Origin: Sphingosinicellaceae bacterium
GTDB lineage: Bacteria > Pseudomonadota > Alphaproteobacteria > Sphingomonadales > Sphingomonadaceae
Direction of reading: 5' to 3'
Assembly: GCA_019285715.1 (NCBI GenBank)
Contig: CP079108.1
Location: 3,239,001-3,303,000 of the forward strand
DNA length: 64,000 nt
Position numbers and translations under genes: made by a program. Every line of letters starts with the position of its first letter. Within the stretch, counting starts at the first letter, position 1. Under the pieces are notes generated by a model, which was not told the DNA's origin, searched no databases, and was given only the letters and a program-made list of their open reading frames with translations. Positions 50,342 through 62,138 of this stretch are shown here, one piece after another.

Positions 50342-51838
50342 ATGAACGCCTCACCCCATCGCCGGGCGACCGGCCCGTCCAGACGCCGGATTCCCGGCCC
50401 GACACTCAGCCACCTCGAGCAGTTGATCGACGCGTTGATCGCCGGGGTCATCCTGATCGACCCGACCGGGGTCATCCTCAGCGCCAACCCTGCCGCGCTC
50501 AAGATGCACGGCGTCGCTAAGGTCGAGGACCTCGGCGTGACCGCCGACGACTACGTCCAGCGCTTCGTCCTGCGCTACCGCAACAACCATCGGCTGGCGC
50601 GGCGCGAATACCCGCTGATGCGCCTGCTTGCCGGCGAGAGCTTCCCGGACCTGGTGGTCGAGGTTGCGCCGCTTGGGCAGAATGAGCCGCGCTGGGTCCA
50701 CCAGGTCCGGGACGTGGCCATGGACGACGACGGCGGCGACCCCGACTGCCTCGCGCTGGTGATCCACGATGTCTCCGCGCGCTATGACGCAGAGGCACGC
50801 TTCGAGGCGATGTTCCAGGCCAACCCGGCCCCGGCTGTGATCATCCGCGTCGCCGACCAGCGCTTCCTGCGCATAAACCAGGGTTTTATCGACTTGAGCG
50901 GTTTCGCCCGCGACGACCTGGTCGGCAAAAGCCTGTTCGAGCTCGACATCTTCGCGGGCGTCGAGCGTCGCGACTTCGTCCGCGGGCGCGTCGCGGCGGG
51001 CGAGACCGTGCCCCAGCTGGAGGCCGAGCTGCCGGTCGCGGGCGGCGGTACTCGGCTCGTGCTGCTCGCGGGCCAGCCGATCGAGGTCGCCGACGAGCCC
51101 TGCCTTTTATTCACCTTCGCCGACCTCGAGCCGCGCCGCCGCGCCGAACGCGACCGCGACGACAACGAGGCGCACTTCGCGAGCGTCTTCCAGATCGCCC
51201 CGATCGGCATGGTCGTCACGCAAGGCACCGACTACCGCATCATCGAGGTCAACGACGCCTTCCGCCGCCTCACGGGCTACACCGATGCGCAGGCCGTCGG
51301 GCGGGTCGCCGACGACTTGCAGCTGTGGGGCGACGCCGCCCAGCGCCGCGGCGTCGAGGCCGAGATCGAGGCCGGTGGCGGGGTCCGGAACCACGACGTC
51401 CGCGTCCTCCACAAGGACGGCGAGCCGGTCGACTGCCTGCTCTCGGCGGAGCGCATCAGCCGCCGCGGCGAGCCCTGCGTGCTGTGGCTGTACCAGGACA
51501 TCACCGCGCGCCGCCACAACGAGCTCGAACTGGTCGAGGCGATCGAGGCGGTGATGAAGGACGCCAACTGGTTCGGCCGCTCGATCATGGACAAGCTCGC
51601 GACGCTGCGCCGCCCGCCCACAAGCGGCGCCGCTGCCCCACCCCCGACTGACCTCAGCCGCCGCGAGCGCGAGGTCCTCGACCTCATCTGCCAGGGCCTC
51701 GACGACGCCGCGATCAGCGCGCGCCTGTCGCTGTCGCCGAACACCGTCCGCAACCATGTCGCGCGCCTGTACGCCAAGATCGGGGTCAACCGCCGGGGCG
51801 CCGCGATTCTGTGGGCGCGGCAGCGTGGACTGCACTGA
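50342..51838 (+). CDS. PAS-domain LuxR-type response regulator
   Basis: 498 residues. Three PAS repeats (LIDPTGVILSANPAALKMHG; FLRINQGFIDLSGFARDDLVG; IIEVNDAFRRLTGYTDAQAVG), a helical linker and a C-terminal LuxR HTH (LSRREREVLDLICQGLDD, SPNTVRNHVARLYAKIGVN). It probably senses a redox or ligand signal through the PAS domains and regulates genes directly. Neighbouring genes are stress/envelope related, a loose hint to its targets. Confidence 0.9.
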   Translation: MNASPHRRATGPSRRRIPGPTLSHLEQLIDALIAGVILIDPTGVILSANPAALKMHGVAKVEDLGVTADDYVQRFVLRYRNNHRLARREYPLMRLLAGESFPDLVVEVAPLGQNEPRWVHQVRDVAMDDDGGDPDCLALVIHDVSARYDAEARFEAMFQANPAPAVIIRVADQRFLRINQGFIDLSGFARDDLVGKSLFELDIFAGVERRDFVRGRVAAGETVPQLEAELPVAGGGTRLVLLAGQPIEVADEPCLLFTFADLEPRRRAERDRDDNEAHFASVFQIAPIGMVVTQGTDYRIIEVNDAFRRLTGYTDAQAVGRVADDLQLWGDAAQRRGVEAEIEAGGGVRNHDVRVLHKDGEPVDCLLSAERISRRGEPCVLWLYQDITARRHNELELVEAIEAVMKDANWFGRSIMDKLATLRRPPTSGAAAPPPTDLSRREREVLDLICQGLDDAAISARLSLSPNTVRNHVARLYAKIGVNRRGAAILWARQRGLH

Positions 51839-51893
51839 CAGGGGCACCTGAGACCACGACCGCCGATTGCCATGCTGGCGAAGGTGCCGCGCC

Positions 51894-52616
51894 CTACCCC
51901 CGCGGCACCGCCTCGATCTGCTCGGCCTGCTGGAGCTTCAGCGCCGCCGTCCAGCACAATGTCGCCCACGCCGCCCCGACCAGCCAGCCCGCCAGCACGT
52001 CCGAAGGGTAATGCACCCCCAGGAACACCCGCGACACGCCGATCATCGCGGTCAGCGCGATCGCCAGCCCGCGCAGATACAGCCGCACCCGCCGCTCAGA
52101 CACGGTCCGCGTCAGGATCAGCGCGATGGTCAGGTAGATGATCGCCGAGTTCATCGCGTGACCGCTCGGGAAGCTCAGGCTCGACACTTCGACGAGATGC
52201 GGCACGATCTCCGGTCGCGGCCGCCCAAGCCACTGCTTGAGCCAGGTGCCGAGCATTGCTCCCGAGACCGACGCCGCGAACAGGAACAGCGCGGTCCGGT
52301 ATTTCCTCGCCGCGATCAAATAGCCGGTGGCTATTACGGTCACCAGCGTCAGCACCGTCTGGCCACCGAGCGCGGTGATGTCGACGACGACCGCCTTGAA
52401 CCACCGCGGTCCGATCAGCACGCTCAGGTCCTCAGGGGTCCGTAACGCCAGCAGCAGCCAGCGGTCGAAGCCGAAGCTCTCGCCTTCGCGGACCTCCGAC
52501 GCCAGCCGCGCGAACACGAACAACGCCAGCGCGACCAGGGCAAAGACGACGATCGAGCCGACCTCGCGGCGCGCCACGGTTGCGGTGATCGGCGTCGGTT
52601 CAGGGGTTAGCGGCAT
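51894..52616 (-). CDS. PAP2 family phosphatase
   Basis: 240 residues, six membrane helices. The three catalytic motifs are visible: KQWLGRPRPE, SFPSGHAMNSAI and SRVFLGVHYPSDVLAG. Acts on lipid phosphates such as phosphatidate or undecaprenyl pyrophosphate. Which one cannot be told here. Confidence 0.9.
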   Translation of the reverse strand: MPLTPEPTPITATVARREVGSIVVFALVALALFVFARLASEVREGESFGFDRWLLLALRTPEDLSVLIGPRWFKAVVVDITALGGQTVLTLVTVIATGYLIAARKYRTALFLFAASVSGAMLGTWLKQWLGRPRPEIVPHLVEVSSLSFPSGHAMNSAIIYLTIALILTRTVSERRVRLYLRGLAIALTAMIGVSRVFLGVHYPSDVLAGWLVGAAWATLCWTAALKLQQAEQIEAVPRG

Positions 52617-52661
52617 CGAAGTCCTGTTTCAGGTCAGGCGCGTCTTGTCACGGCCGACGTG

Positions 52662-54692
52662 TCACTGCTGCTGGCCCGGCATATTGTCCTTGTGCTTGCG
52701 GTCGCCGTGATTGCCCCGGTCCCCAGTCGGCTGGTCCTTTGCTGCCTGCTGCGCCTTGGCACGCTGAGCCTCCTGCTGGTGCTGGGCTTGCTGACGCTGG
52801 GCTTCCTGCTGCTGTTGCTGGCGCTGCGCTTCCTGCGCATGCTGGGTCTGCTGGCGTTGCGCCTCGCCCGCTGCTTTGGCCTGCTCGCGCTGTTGCGCCG
52901 CCGCGGCTTGCGCCTGCTGTTTTGCGGCATCTGCGCGCTGCCGGTCCACCTCCTGAGCCTGCTGATGCTGGGCGGCTTGCTGCTGGCGCTGGGTATCCTG
53001 CAGCTGACGTTGCGCGTCCCGCTGCTGCTGGGCGGCCGCTGCCGATTTGGCCTGCGCCTCGGCACGCTGCTTGCTCGCGTCTTGAGCCTGCTGCTGACGC
53101 TGGGTGTCCTGCTGCTGGCGCTGGGCGAGCGCGGCACTGCGCTGCTGCGCTGCCGCGGCCCGCTCCTGATCCTGCACGGCGCGGCTGGCAGCCAACCGCT
53201 GGGCGCTCGCGGCATCGGCGGCCGCATAGCGCGCCTTGGCATCGGCCTCGTGCTGCGCGACGTTAGCGGCGTGCGCCGCCTGCGCCTGCTGTTGGCGCGC
53301 CGCTGCGGCCTGGTCACGGGCCGCGACCGCTTGCTGGCGCTGTGCGGTTTCAGCCTGCTGGCGCTGGGCTAGCCCCTGCTGGCGTCGCGTTTCGGCCTGT
53401 TGGCGCTGGGCCGCTGCAGCCTGCGGGCGCTGCGCGTCGGTCGCCGCAAGGCGCGCGCGCTCGGCGTCGGCACCCCGGCGCTGAGCGTCGGCTGCGGCTT
53501 GCTGACGCTGCGCCTCGGCTGCAGCCTGCTGGCGCTGAACATCCGCGGCGGCTTGGCGACGTTGGGCATCGCTAGCCCCCTGCGCCTGTGCGATCTGCGC
53601 CGAGCGGGCGGCTGCCTGCCGTGCCTCCTGCGCTTGCCGGTCGGCCGTTATCTGCTGGTCACGGAAACGCTGGTCATCGACCGGACGCGGGCGGTTCTGC
53701 CCGTTGTACCCGCTCTGGCCGTTGTATCCGTTCTGTCCGTTATACCCGTTCTGGCCACTGTAGCCGTTCTGCCCATTTTGGCCGTTGTAGTCGTTCTGGC
53801 CGTTGCTTCCGTCCCGCCCATCGCGACCACGATCACCGCCGCCATGATTCCGGCTCAGTACGACCGCCGCAAGCCCGGCAGCGGCGACCGCAGCATAAGC
53901 CGTGCGTCGGTCGCGTTCGGGCTGCCACTCACGGCCGCCCTCGTTCTGGTAACTGTCGTACGACGACTGCCACTCGGCATCCCGGGCGCGCGCCGCGTCC
54001 CAGGCCTGCTGGCGCTCGATCTCGGCACCGCGGCGCGCCTGCCAGTCGGCGGCATAGGCGGCCTGGCGGCGCTCGTATTGCGCGGCGCGGTACAAGGCGC
54101 GGGCGCGGTCGAGGTAGCGCGCCGCAGCATCGGCCCGCTGACGGGCGTAAGCATCGTCGAGCAGCGCGCCATCGGGACCATAGACCCCGACCAGCTCGCC
54201 GCCGTCATAGGCATAGCCGCCGTCCGGATCGCTGACGTAGAACGGCTGGTCCGCACCGGGCTGGTAATAATAGTCGCGCTGGCCCCGTGGCAGCCGCTCA
54301 ACTACGCGGTAGGCGCCGTTGTCGGCGCGCCACACCCACGGCCGCGTGCCCTGATAGTCGACGGTATAGTCCGGCGGCGAGTTTCCGAACGCAGCGCCCA
54401 GCGCGTAGGCGCGGTCGGCGTAGCGGTAGCGCTCCTTGCGCGGCTTGGCGGCAACGCGGATGGCCTGTGTCGGCGGCGGCAGGGCGGCCGCCAGCGGCGC
54501 TGCCGCAGCAGGCGCGGGCGGCGTCGCGGTGGCGAGCGGCAGGGCGGCGATCGGCGCGGCGCTGACCGGCTCGCCGGTGGTCGCGGCCGGCTGCGTCGTC
54601 GGCACCGCCTTGTCGCAGGCACTCAAAGCCAGCGCACCGAGCGCGGCACCGAATGCAAAACGGGAAGCGGTCGATCGGGTCTTGGTCATCAT
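52662..54692 (-). CDS. Gln/Ala-rich repeat lipoprotein
   Basis: 676 residues from MMTKTRSTASRF. Signal peptide with lipobox ALSAC, so a lipoprotein. A proline/alanine linker and a folded part (PRKERYRYADRAYALGAAFG; DPDGGYAYDGGELVGVYGPD) follow. Then a tandem NGQNGY repeat (about 53690-53800), then ~330 residues of QRQQA/AAEAQRQQ coiled-coil-like sequence and a charged tail. Role unknown. Possibly an envelope-spanning or surface fibre protein. Confidence 0.65.
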   Translation of the reverse strand: MMTKTRSTASRFAFGAALGALALSACDKAVPTTQPAATTGEPVSAAPIAALPLATATPPAPAAAAPLAAALPPPTQAIRVAAKPRKERYRYADRAYALGAAFGNSPPDYTVDYQGTRPWVWRADNGAYRVVERLPRGQRDYYYQPGADQPFYVSDPDGGYAYDGGELVGVYGPDGALLDDAYARQRADAAARYLDRARALYRAAQYERRQAAYAADWQARRGAEIERQQAWDAARARDAEWQSSYDSYQNEGGREWQPERDRRTAYAAVAAAGLAAVVLSRNHGGGDRGRDGRDGSNGQNDYNGQNGQNGYSGQNGYNGQNGYNGQSGYNGQNRPRPVDDQRFRDQQITADRQAQEARQAAARSAQIAQAQGASDAQRRQAAADVQRQQAAAEAQRQQAAADAQRRGADAERARLAATDAQRPQAAAAQRQQAETRRQQGLAQRQQAETAQRQQAVAARDQAAAARQQQAQAAHAANVAQHEADAKARYAAADAASAQRLAASRAVQDQERAAAAQQRSAALAQRQQQDTQRQQQAQDASKQRAEAQAKSAAAAQQQRDAQRQLQDTQRQQQAAQHQQAQEVDRQRADAAKQQAQAAAAQQREQAKAAGEAQRQQTQHAQEAQRQQQQQEAQRQQAQHQQEAQRAKAQQAAKDQPTGDRGNHGDRKHKDNMPGQQQ
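53690..53800 (-). repeat. tandem repeat encoding NGQNGY units
   Basis: About seven short units of the type NGQNGY/NGQSGY in a row within the lipoprotein gene. The DNA units (GTTGTATCCGTTCTGTCC-like) are near-identical, so copy number may vary by slippage. Confidence 0.7.
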
Positions 54693-54880
54693 GGCCATCC
54701 AAACGGTGCTGTGGTCGTAATCCCGCAATTGCGCCGGCACTGGTGAACCCGCCACGAACCGCAGGTTGGCTGGCGTTCAGGCGATTATCGTCGCAGGGCC
54801 CGGTTCCGCGCTTACGGATTTGCCCTCCCCCCGGCGCTCCAATAGAAGCTCCGCGATGACCGGTGGAAACCTGTAAGACC

Positions 54881-55471
54881 ATGAGTGCGAGCGGCCACGG
54901 CAGCGCGGGCGATCAGGACAGCGGCCTCGGGGCGGTGTTCATGGCCAACCGCGCCGGTCTCGGCCGCTTCCTGCGCGCCCGCGGCGGTGGCGAGGACACC
55001 GACGACCTGCTCCAGGAATTGTGGCTGAAGGCGTCGCGCGGGACGACCGGACCGATCGCGTCGCCGCTGTCGTATCTGTATCGCATGGCCAATAACCTGA
55101 TGCTCGACCGGCGCCGGACCACGGTTCGCGACATGCGCCGCGACCTGCAATGGGGCGATGCGGTCGACCTCGGCGAGGTCTCGGCGGCACCGTCCGCGGA
55201 CCGCGTCCTCGGCGCGCGCCAGCGGCTCGAGATCGCCGACCGCGCCCTCGATGCGCTGGGCGAGCGCACCGCGACGATCTTTCGCCGCTTCCGCATCGAC
55301 GAGGTCGGGCAGCGCGAAATCGCCGCCGAGCAGGGCATCAGCCTGAGCGCCGTCGAGAAGCACCTGCAGCGCGCCTACCGCGCCATGGCCGAGGCGCAGC
55401 GCGCGCTCGATGCGGAACCGCCCATACCGCACCGTCCTGATCAGCATGGGGTGCGTAGTGGAACGGCTTGA
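54881..55471 (+). CDS. FecI-like ECF sigma factor
   Basis: 196 residues. Region 2 motifs GRFLRARGGGEDTDDLLQELW and SYLYRMANNLMLDRRR, region 4 REIAAEQGISLSAVEKHLQRAY. Typical of iron-type ECF sigma factors that pair with a FecR protein and a TonB receptor, as here. Region after residue ~180 is disordered. Its frame overlaps the FecR start. Confidence 0.9.
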   Translation: MSASGHGSAGDQDSGLGAVFMANRAGLGRFLRARGGGEDTDDLLQELWLKASRGTTGPIASPLSYLYRMANNLMLDRRRTTVRDMRRDLQWGDAVDLGEVSAAPSADRVLGARQRLEIADRALDALGERTATIFRRFRIDEVGQREIAAEQGISLSAVEKHLQRAYRAMAEAQRALDAEPPIPHRPDQHGVRSGTA

Positions 55472-56423
55472 GGACATGGAGGAGGCGGCTACTCGCTGGG
55501 TGATCGCGCTGCGTGACCCCGGGTTCACGGACTGGGAGGCCTTCACCGGCTGGCTCGAGGCCGACCCGCGCCACAACGCCGCCTACGAGATCCTCGCTGC
55601 CGCGGATGCCGATGCGGCCGCCACGCTGACGGCAGCTCCTGCGGTGGTAGCTCCCGTGGTCGTGCCAATCGGGCGCCCCGTTCTCCGTAGACCTCCGCTC
55701 AGCGCGCGCCGGACGTGGCTCGGCTGGTCGATCGCCGCGTCGCTTGCGGTCGTTGCCGGTGTCCTGGGCGTCCAGCGCTTCACTCCCGCGACCCCGCTGA
55801 CGGTGATCGCCACCGCGGCGGGCGAGCACCGCAGCCTGTTCCTGCCGGACGGCACCCGGGTCGACTTGAACGGCGGCACCAGGCTTGCCTTCGACACCGC
55901 GACGCCGCGCGAAATCCGCTTCGATGCCGGAGAGGCGTTGTTCAGCGTCCGCCACGACGCGGCGAAACCGTTCACCGTGACCACCGCCAACGGCGTCGTC
56001 CAGGACGTCGGCACGGTGTTCAACCTGGCGCGCACTGGCGACCGCACCGAGATCGCGGTCGCGGAAGGCAGCGTGATGTACAACCCGGCTGCCGAGAAAT
56101 TGCTCGTTGCCGCCGGCAGTACGCTCGCGGTCGGCAGCCGCGCCGAATACGGCCACGTCGACGCCAAGAGCGTCGGTAGCTGGCGGCGCGGGCGTCTGGT
56201 CTATCACGGCGCGACCGTCGCCAGGATCGCGGCTGACCTGTCGCGCAACATCGGGGAGCCGGTGACGCCGTCGCCCGAGGTCGCCCGCCAGTCGTTCAGC
56301 GGGGTTATCCTGCTCGACCGCGACCGCGCGCAGATGTTCGCCCGGCTCGGCGGCCTGCTCGACGTCGACGCGACCCACGGGGCGGCGGGCTGGTCCCTGA
56401 CCGCACGCCGTGTTTCCAACTAG
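55446..56423 (+). CDS. FecR-like anti-sigma / sigma regulator
   Basis: 325 residues from ATG 55446; GTG 55458 is an alternative. N-terminal DUF4880-like part (EEAATRWVIALRDPGFTDWEAF), one membrane helix (TWLGWSIAASLAVVAGVLG), and periplasmic FecR domain (GEHRSLFLPDGTRVDLNGGTR, GEALFSVRHDAAKPFTV). It passes the receptor signal to the sigma factor. Overlaps the sigma gene upstream and the receptor start downstream. Confidence 0.9.
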   Translation: MGCVVERLEDMEEAATRWVIALRDPGFTDWEAFTGWLEADPRHNAAYEILAAADADAAATLTAAPAVVAPVVVPIGRPVLRRPPLSARRTWLGWSIAASLAVVAGVLGVQRFTPATPLTVIATAAGEHRSLFLPDGTRVDLNGGTRLAFDTATPREIRFDAGEALFSVRHDAAKPFTVTTANGVVQDVGTVFNLARTGDRTEIAVAEGSVMYNPAAEKLLVAAGSTLAVGSRAEYGHVDAKSVGSWRRGRLVYHGATVARIAADLSRNIGEPVTPSPEVARQSFSGVILLDRDRAQMFARLGGLLDVDATHGAAGWSLTARRVSN

Positions 56424-58758
56424 AGCGGCGATCGTCGCACTGGTGTCGTGCGGGCTGGCCGGTCAGGCGGCGGCCGCGACGATGCGCTTCGAACTCCCGG
56501 CCGGCAGCCTTGGCGCGGCACTCGTCGCGCTCGGCACCCAGGCCGGTATCGGCATCGGCGTTTCCGATCCGGCGCTGGCGGCGCTGCCGGTGCGGGGTTG
56601 GAGCGGGAGCGCTACCGCTGCGGGTGCTCTCGGACACCTGCTGCAGGGCCTGCCCGCCCGCGCCATCGCGATCGACGGGCAGACCTGGCGGATCGTGCCG
56701 CGCGCCCCGCCTCGCCCGGCGCTGCGCCGCGCCGCGCCGACCCTCACCGACACCGGCCCGGCACCGGACCTCGGCGAGATCATCATCACTGCCAGCAAGC
56801 GCGAAACGCCGCTCGACACTTACCCCGGCACAGCCTTCGTCATCGGCGGCGCGGCCCTCGACGCCAACCCCCACGGCGGCAGCGACCGAGTGGTCGCCGC
56901 GCTCCCGGCGCTCAGCTCGACCCACCTCGGCCCCGGACGCAACAAATTGTTCATCCGCGGCGTCGCCGACTCGAGCTTCAACGGCCCGACGCAGGCCACC
57001 GTCGGGCAATATCTCGGCGACGTCCGCCTGACCTACTCGGCCCCCGACCCCAACCTCGAGTTGGTCGACGTGTCGGCGGTGGAGGTTCTCGAAGGGCCGC
57101 AGGGCACACTCTACGGCGCCGGCTCGATCGGTGGCATCCTGCGCATCGTGCCCGAGCCGGTGCAGCTCGACACCATCGCGGGCAGCCTCGCGGTCGGGGC
57201 AGCGACGACCGCCCACGGCGACCCCAGCGGCGATGGCTCGGCGGTGCTCAACCTGCCGCTGGTTAACGGCGTCCTCGGCATCCGCGCGGTCGCCTACGGC
57301 GCTATCGACGGCGGCTATATCGACGACCTTGAGCGTGGCCGCCGCAACGTCAACCGCAACACTACTCGCGGCGCGCGCCTCGCCGTGCGCTACGAGCCCG
57401 GTGAGTGGACCATTGATGCGGGCGGCGTTGTCCAGGACATCAACAGCGAAGACGGCCAGTACGCCGAGCGCGGCCTGCCCCGCCTGACCCGCCGCACCGC
57501 GCTCGCCCAGCCCTTCGACAACGACTACCGCCTCGGGCAGTTCGTGATTTCGCGGTCGTGGGGCAAAACCAAGCTCGTCTCCGCCAGCGGCATTGTCGAC
57601 CACGACGTTACTGCCAGCTACGACTTCACCCCGACCGGCGGCCCGCTGACGATCTTCACCCAGGACAACCGGATACTGCTGCTGTCGAACGAGACCCGGC
57701 TGTCGCACACCGGCAGCGACGGGCAGGGCTGGCTGATCGGCGCCAGCTTCATCCGCAACGACGAGCGCCTGACCCGCAACCTCGGGCCGGTCGAGGCACC
57801 CGTCCGCATCATCGGCGTGCGCAACATCGTCAACGAGGGTGCGGCCTACGGTGAGGGCACCGTCGGACTGGGGCACCGACTGTTGCTGACCGTCGGCGGC
57901 CGGGTCAGCTACGACCGGCTGGTCGGCAAGACACTCGACCGCATCGCCGACAACGACTTCGAGTCCGGCCGCACCGAACTCCGCTTCCTGCCCTCGGCGG
58001 CGCTGGCGTGGCGGCCACTGGACGGCCTGCTGGTATTCGCGCGCTACCAGCAGGGCTTCCGGCCCGGCGGGGTGTCGGTGGCAACCGGTGGCGTGACCGG
58101 CGGCAACGAGGTCCAGCGCTTCCTCGCCGACCGCATCCAGACTGCCGAGACCGGGCTGCGCTACGATCCCGACGACCGCAACTGGAACCTCGCCGCGACC
58201 CTGTCCTACGCGCGCTGGCGGTCGATCCAGGCCGATCTCGTCGACACCTCGGGCCTACCGTATTCGACCAACATTGGCACCGGCAGGATTTTTGGCCTCG
58301 AACTTCACGGCAGCTGGCAACCTGTGCCGTCGCTGCGGCTGGAGGCGGCGCTGTTCAGCAACGACACCCGCCTCGTCAGCCCCGACACCAGCAACGGCGC
58401 AGCCCCCGGCGACCAGCTCCCCAACATCGCCGAACTCGGCAGCCGCGCCGCGGTGCACTGGACGCGGGCGCTCTCGGGCGACACGAAACTGCTCGTCGAT
58501 GCCAGCGCGCGCTACGTCGGTCGCTCGCGCCTCGGCGTCGGCCCGACCCTCGATATCCCGCAGGGGCGCTACCTCGACACCGCCGCCAGCCTGCGCCTCG
58601 AACGCGGGCGCTACGGGGTATCGCTGCTGGCGACCAACCTGTTCGACACCGCCGGTAACCGCTTTGCCTTCGGCGACCCGTTCGGAGTCACCAGCCGACT
58701 GCAGGAAACCCCGCTGCAGCCGCGCACCTTCCGCCTCGGCCTCGACGCGCGGTTCTAG
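56410..58758 (+). CDS. TonB-dependent receptor with STN signalling domain
   Basis: 782 residues from a GTG overlapping the FecR stop. Signal peptide, then STN domain (FELPAGSLGAALVALGTQAG, ~25-95), plug (EIIITASKRETPLDTYPG; VEVLEGPQGTLYGAGSIGG), and barrel ending in the aromatic C-terminus PLQPRTFRLGLDARF. The N-terminal STN domain is what transmits ligand occupancy to FecR. The substrate is not evident. It could be a siderophore, haem or plant-derived glycan. The operon is a complete FecI-FecR-FecA-type trio. Confidence 0.92.
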   Translation: MFPTRAAIVALVSCGLAGQAAAATMRFELPAGSLGAALVALGTQAGIGIGVSDPALAALPVRGWSGSATAAGALGHLLQGLPARAIAIDGQTWRIVPRAPPRPALRRAAPTLTDTGPAPDLGEIIITASKRETPLDTYPGTAFVIGGAALDANPHGGSDRVVAALPALSSTHLGPGRNKLFIRGVADSSFNGPTQATVGQYLGDVRLTYSAPDPNLELVDVSAVEVLEGPQGTLYGAGSIGGILRIVPEPVQLDTIAGSLAVGAATTAHGDPSGDGSAVLNLPLVNGVLGIRAVAYGAIDGGYIDDLERGRRNVNRNTTRGARLAVRYEPGEWTIDAGGVVQDINSEDGQYAERGLPRLTRRTALAQPFDNDYRLGQFVISRSWGKTKLVSASGIVDHDVTASYDFTPTGGPLTIFTQDNRILLLSNETRLSHTGSDGQGWLIGASFIRNDERLTRNLGPVEAPVRIIGVRNIVNEGAAYGEGTVGLGHRLLLTVGGRVSYDRLVGKTLDRIADNDFESGRTELRFLPSAALAWRPLDGLLVFARYQQGFRPGGVSVATGGVTGGNEVQRFLADRIQTAETGLRYDPDDRNWNLAATLSYARWRSIQADLVDTSGLPYSTNIGTGRIFGLELHGSWQPVPSLRLEAALFSNDTRLVSPDTSNGAAPGDQLPNIAELGSRAAVHWTRALSGDTKLLVDASARYVGRSRLGVGPTLDIPQGRYLDTAASLRLERGRYGVSLLATNLFDTAGNRFAFGDPFGVTSRLQETPLQPRTFRLGLDARF

Positions 58759-59966
58759 CCGTAGGCGGCGATCGGCACCGCCTCAGGCACCGGCGCGACT
58801 GGCCACGTCAGCCCTGCGACCCCCGCCACGGCCCGCGCCGCGCGCTCCGACGACGGCTCGTCGGTGAGGTCGAAGCTGCGCGCGAACATCGCCTCCTGCA
58901 CCGGGCGATAGGCGGCACGGTGGATGCCGCGCGCGGTGGCCAGCGCGAGGCCGAGCTCGCCGACGGTGTCGATCACCGGCCCGGCGTCCCAGTGCGCGTA
59001 ATTCGGGTCGCCGGCCCAGTCGACGTGGTGGCTGTTGAGGAACACGCAGGGCCGCGGTCGGCGCAGGAACTCATAGACCTGGCTGCTCGCGTCGCCGAGG
59101 TAAATGTCGGCCCGGTCGGTGTAGGCCATCGTCGTCGAGGCGCGGCTGCCGAGGTCGATGTGGATATTCGGCGCGCGCAGGAACCGCGGCTCGATCGCGC
59201 CCGCCCGGTCGAGCCGAAGCGGGTCGACAGTCAGCACGAAGCGCCGCTCGAACAGCATGCAGTGCGGCGCGAAGATTAGCTGGTAGCCGTCGTTCGCGGC
59301 GAACCAGTCGAGCACCGCGCGCCCGTCGCGGTACCACGACGACAGCGCCGGCGAGACGTGCGGATTGTACAGCACCACCGGCCGTTCGTCGTCGAGCAGG
59401 GGATGGGGCGGAGCATGGCCCCGGCAGGCGTCGAACTTCGGATAGCCGACGACCGACACCCGCGCCGGGTCGAGGTGCGCCTCGCCGAGCAGCCGCTCGC
59501 GGACCTTGTCGCCCGAGCACAGGACATGGTCGAAGCCGGCGCTGGCCTTGTCGAAGCCGATGGCGCGGTCGCCGGCGCCGTGGCGGGTATGGACGATCTT
59601 GAGCGCATCGAGGCCGTAGCGCGACTTCAGGACCAGCGAGGTCTTCTCGGCGACGACAAGTACGTCGAGGCTGCGGAAGAAATCCAGGTTGTCACCGTAG
59701 ACCAGCAGCTTGGTCGCCGGCACGACGCTTTCGAGCAGCGCCGCCGCGACCTTGGCGCGGGTGGACTTCAGGAACAACTCGACGAGGCGAATGCGCCCCG
59801 TGATCTGCTTGCCGCCGAGCCGGACGACTTCCGCCGTCAGCCGCGGGTTGGTCGTCGCGACGATGATCTCGATGCCGAGGTCGGCACGCGCCAGCGCCAG
59901 CGCGATCGGCAGGCTGTGCGCGACCTGGTGGAGCTGGTCGTGATTGAACAGGAACCCGATCCGCAT
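58755..59966 (-). CDS. CDP-glycerol glycerophosphotransferase-like protein
   Basis: 403 residues. GT-B-like pattern with MRIGFLFNHDQLHQVAHSLP, HTRHGAGDRAIGFDKASAG and the C-terminal TDRADIYLGDASSQVYEFL followed by RPRPCVFLNS, as in TagB/TagF. It may build a phosphoglycerol-like surface polymer or act in an uncharted transfer. Converges on the TonB receptor gene with a four-base overlap of stops. Confidence 0.6.
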   Translation of the reverse strand: MRIGFLFNHDQLHQVAHSLPIALALARADLGIEIIVATTNPRLTAEVVRLGGKQITGRIRLVELFLKSTRAKVAAALLESVVPATKLLVYGDNLDFFRSLDVLVVAEKTSLVLKSRYGLDALKIVHTRHGAGDRAIGFDKASAGFDHVLCSGDKVRERLLGEAHLDPARVSVVGYPKFDACRGHAPPHPLLDDERPVVLYNPHVSPALSSWYRDGRAVLDWFAANDGYQLIFAPHCMLFERRFVLTVDPLRLDRAGAIEPRFLRAPNIHIDLGSRASTTMAYTDRADIYLGDASSQVYEFLRRPRPCVFLNSHHVDWAGDPNYAHWDAGPVIDTVGELGLALATARGIHRAAYRPVQEAMFARSFDLTDEPSSERAARAVAGVAGLTWPVAPVPEAVPIAAYG

Positions 59967-60020
59967 AACCCGAGGACGCCGCGGCGGCTATGAAGCCGCA
60001 CCGGGGGCAAAGGCGCGGCG

Positions 60021-61997
<1,977 letters not shown>

Positions 61998-62138
61998 GGC
62001 GGTGCTCCCCAAGAGCGAATGTCTTGCGGGGATGCACCCGGCGGGGAGTGCGGACAAGCCGTTCTTAGGTCGTAGCGATGTGAGCGCCTGCCCCTTCCCC
62101 CTCGTCATCCCCGCCGATGACGGGAAAGGATCGCCCCC

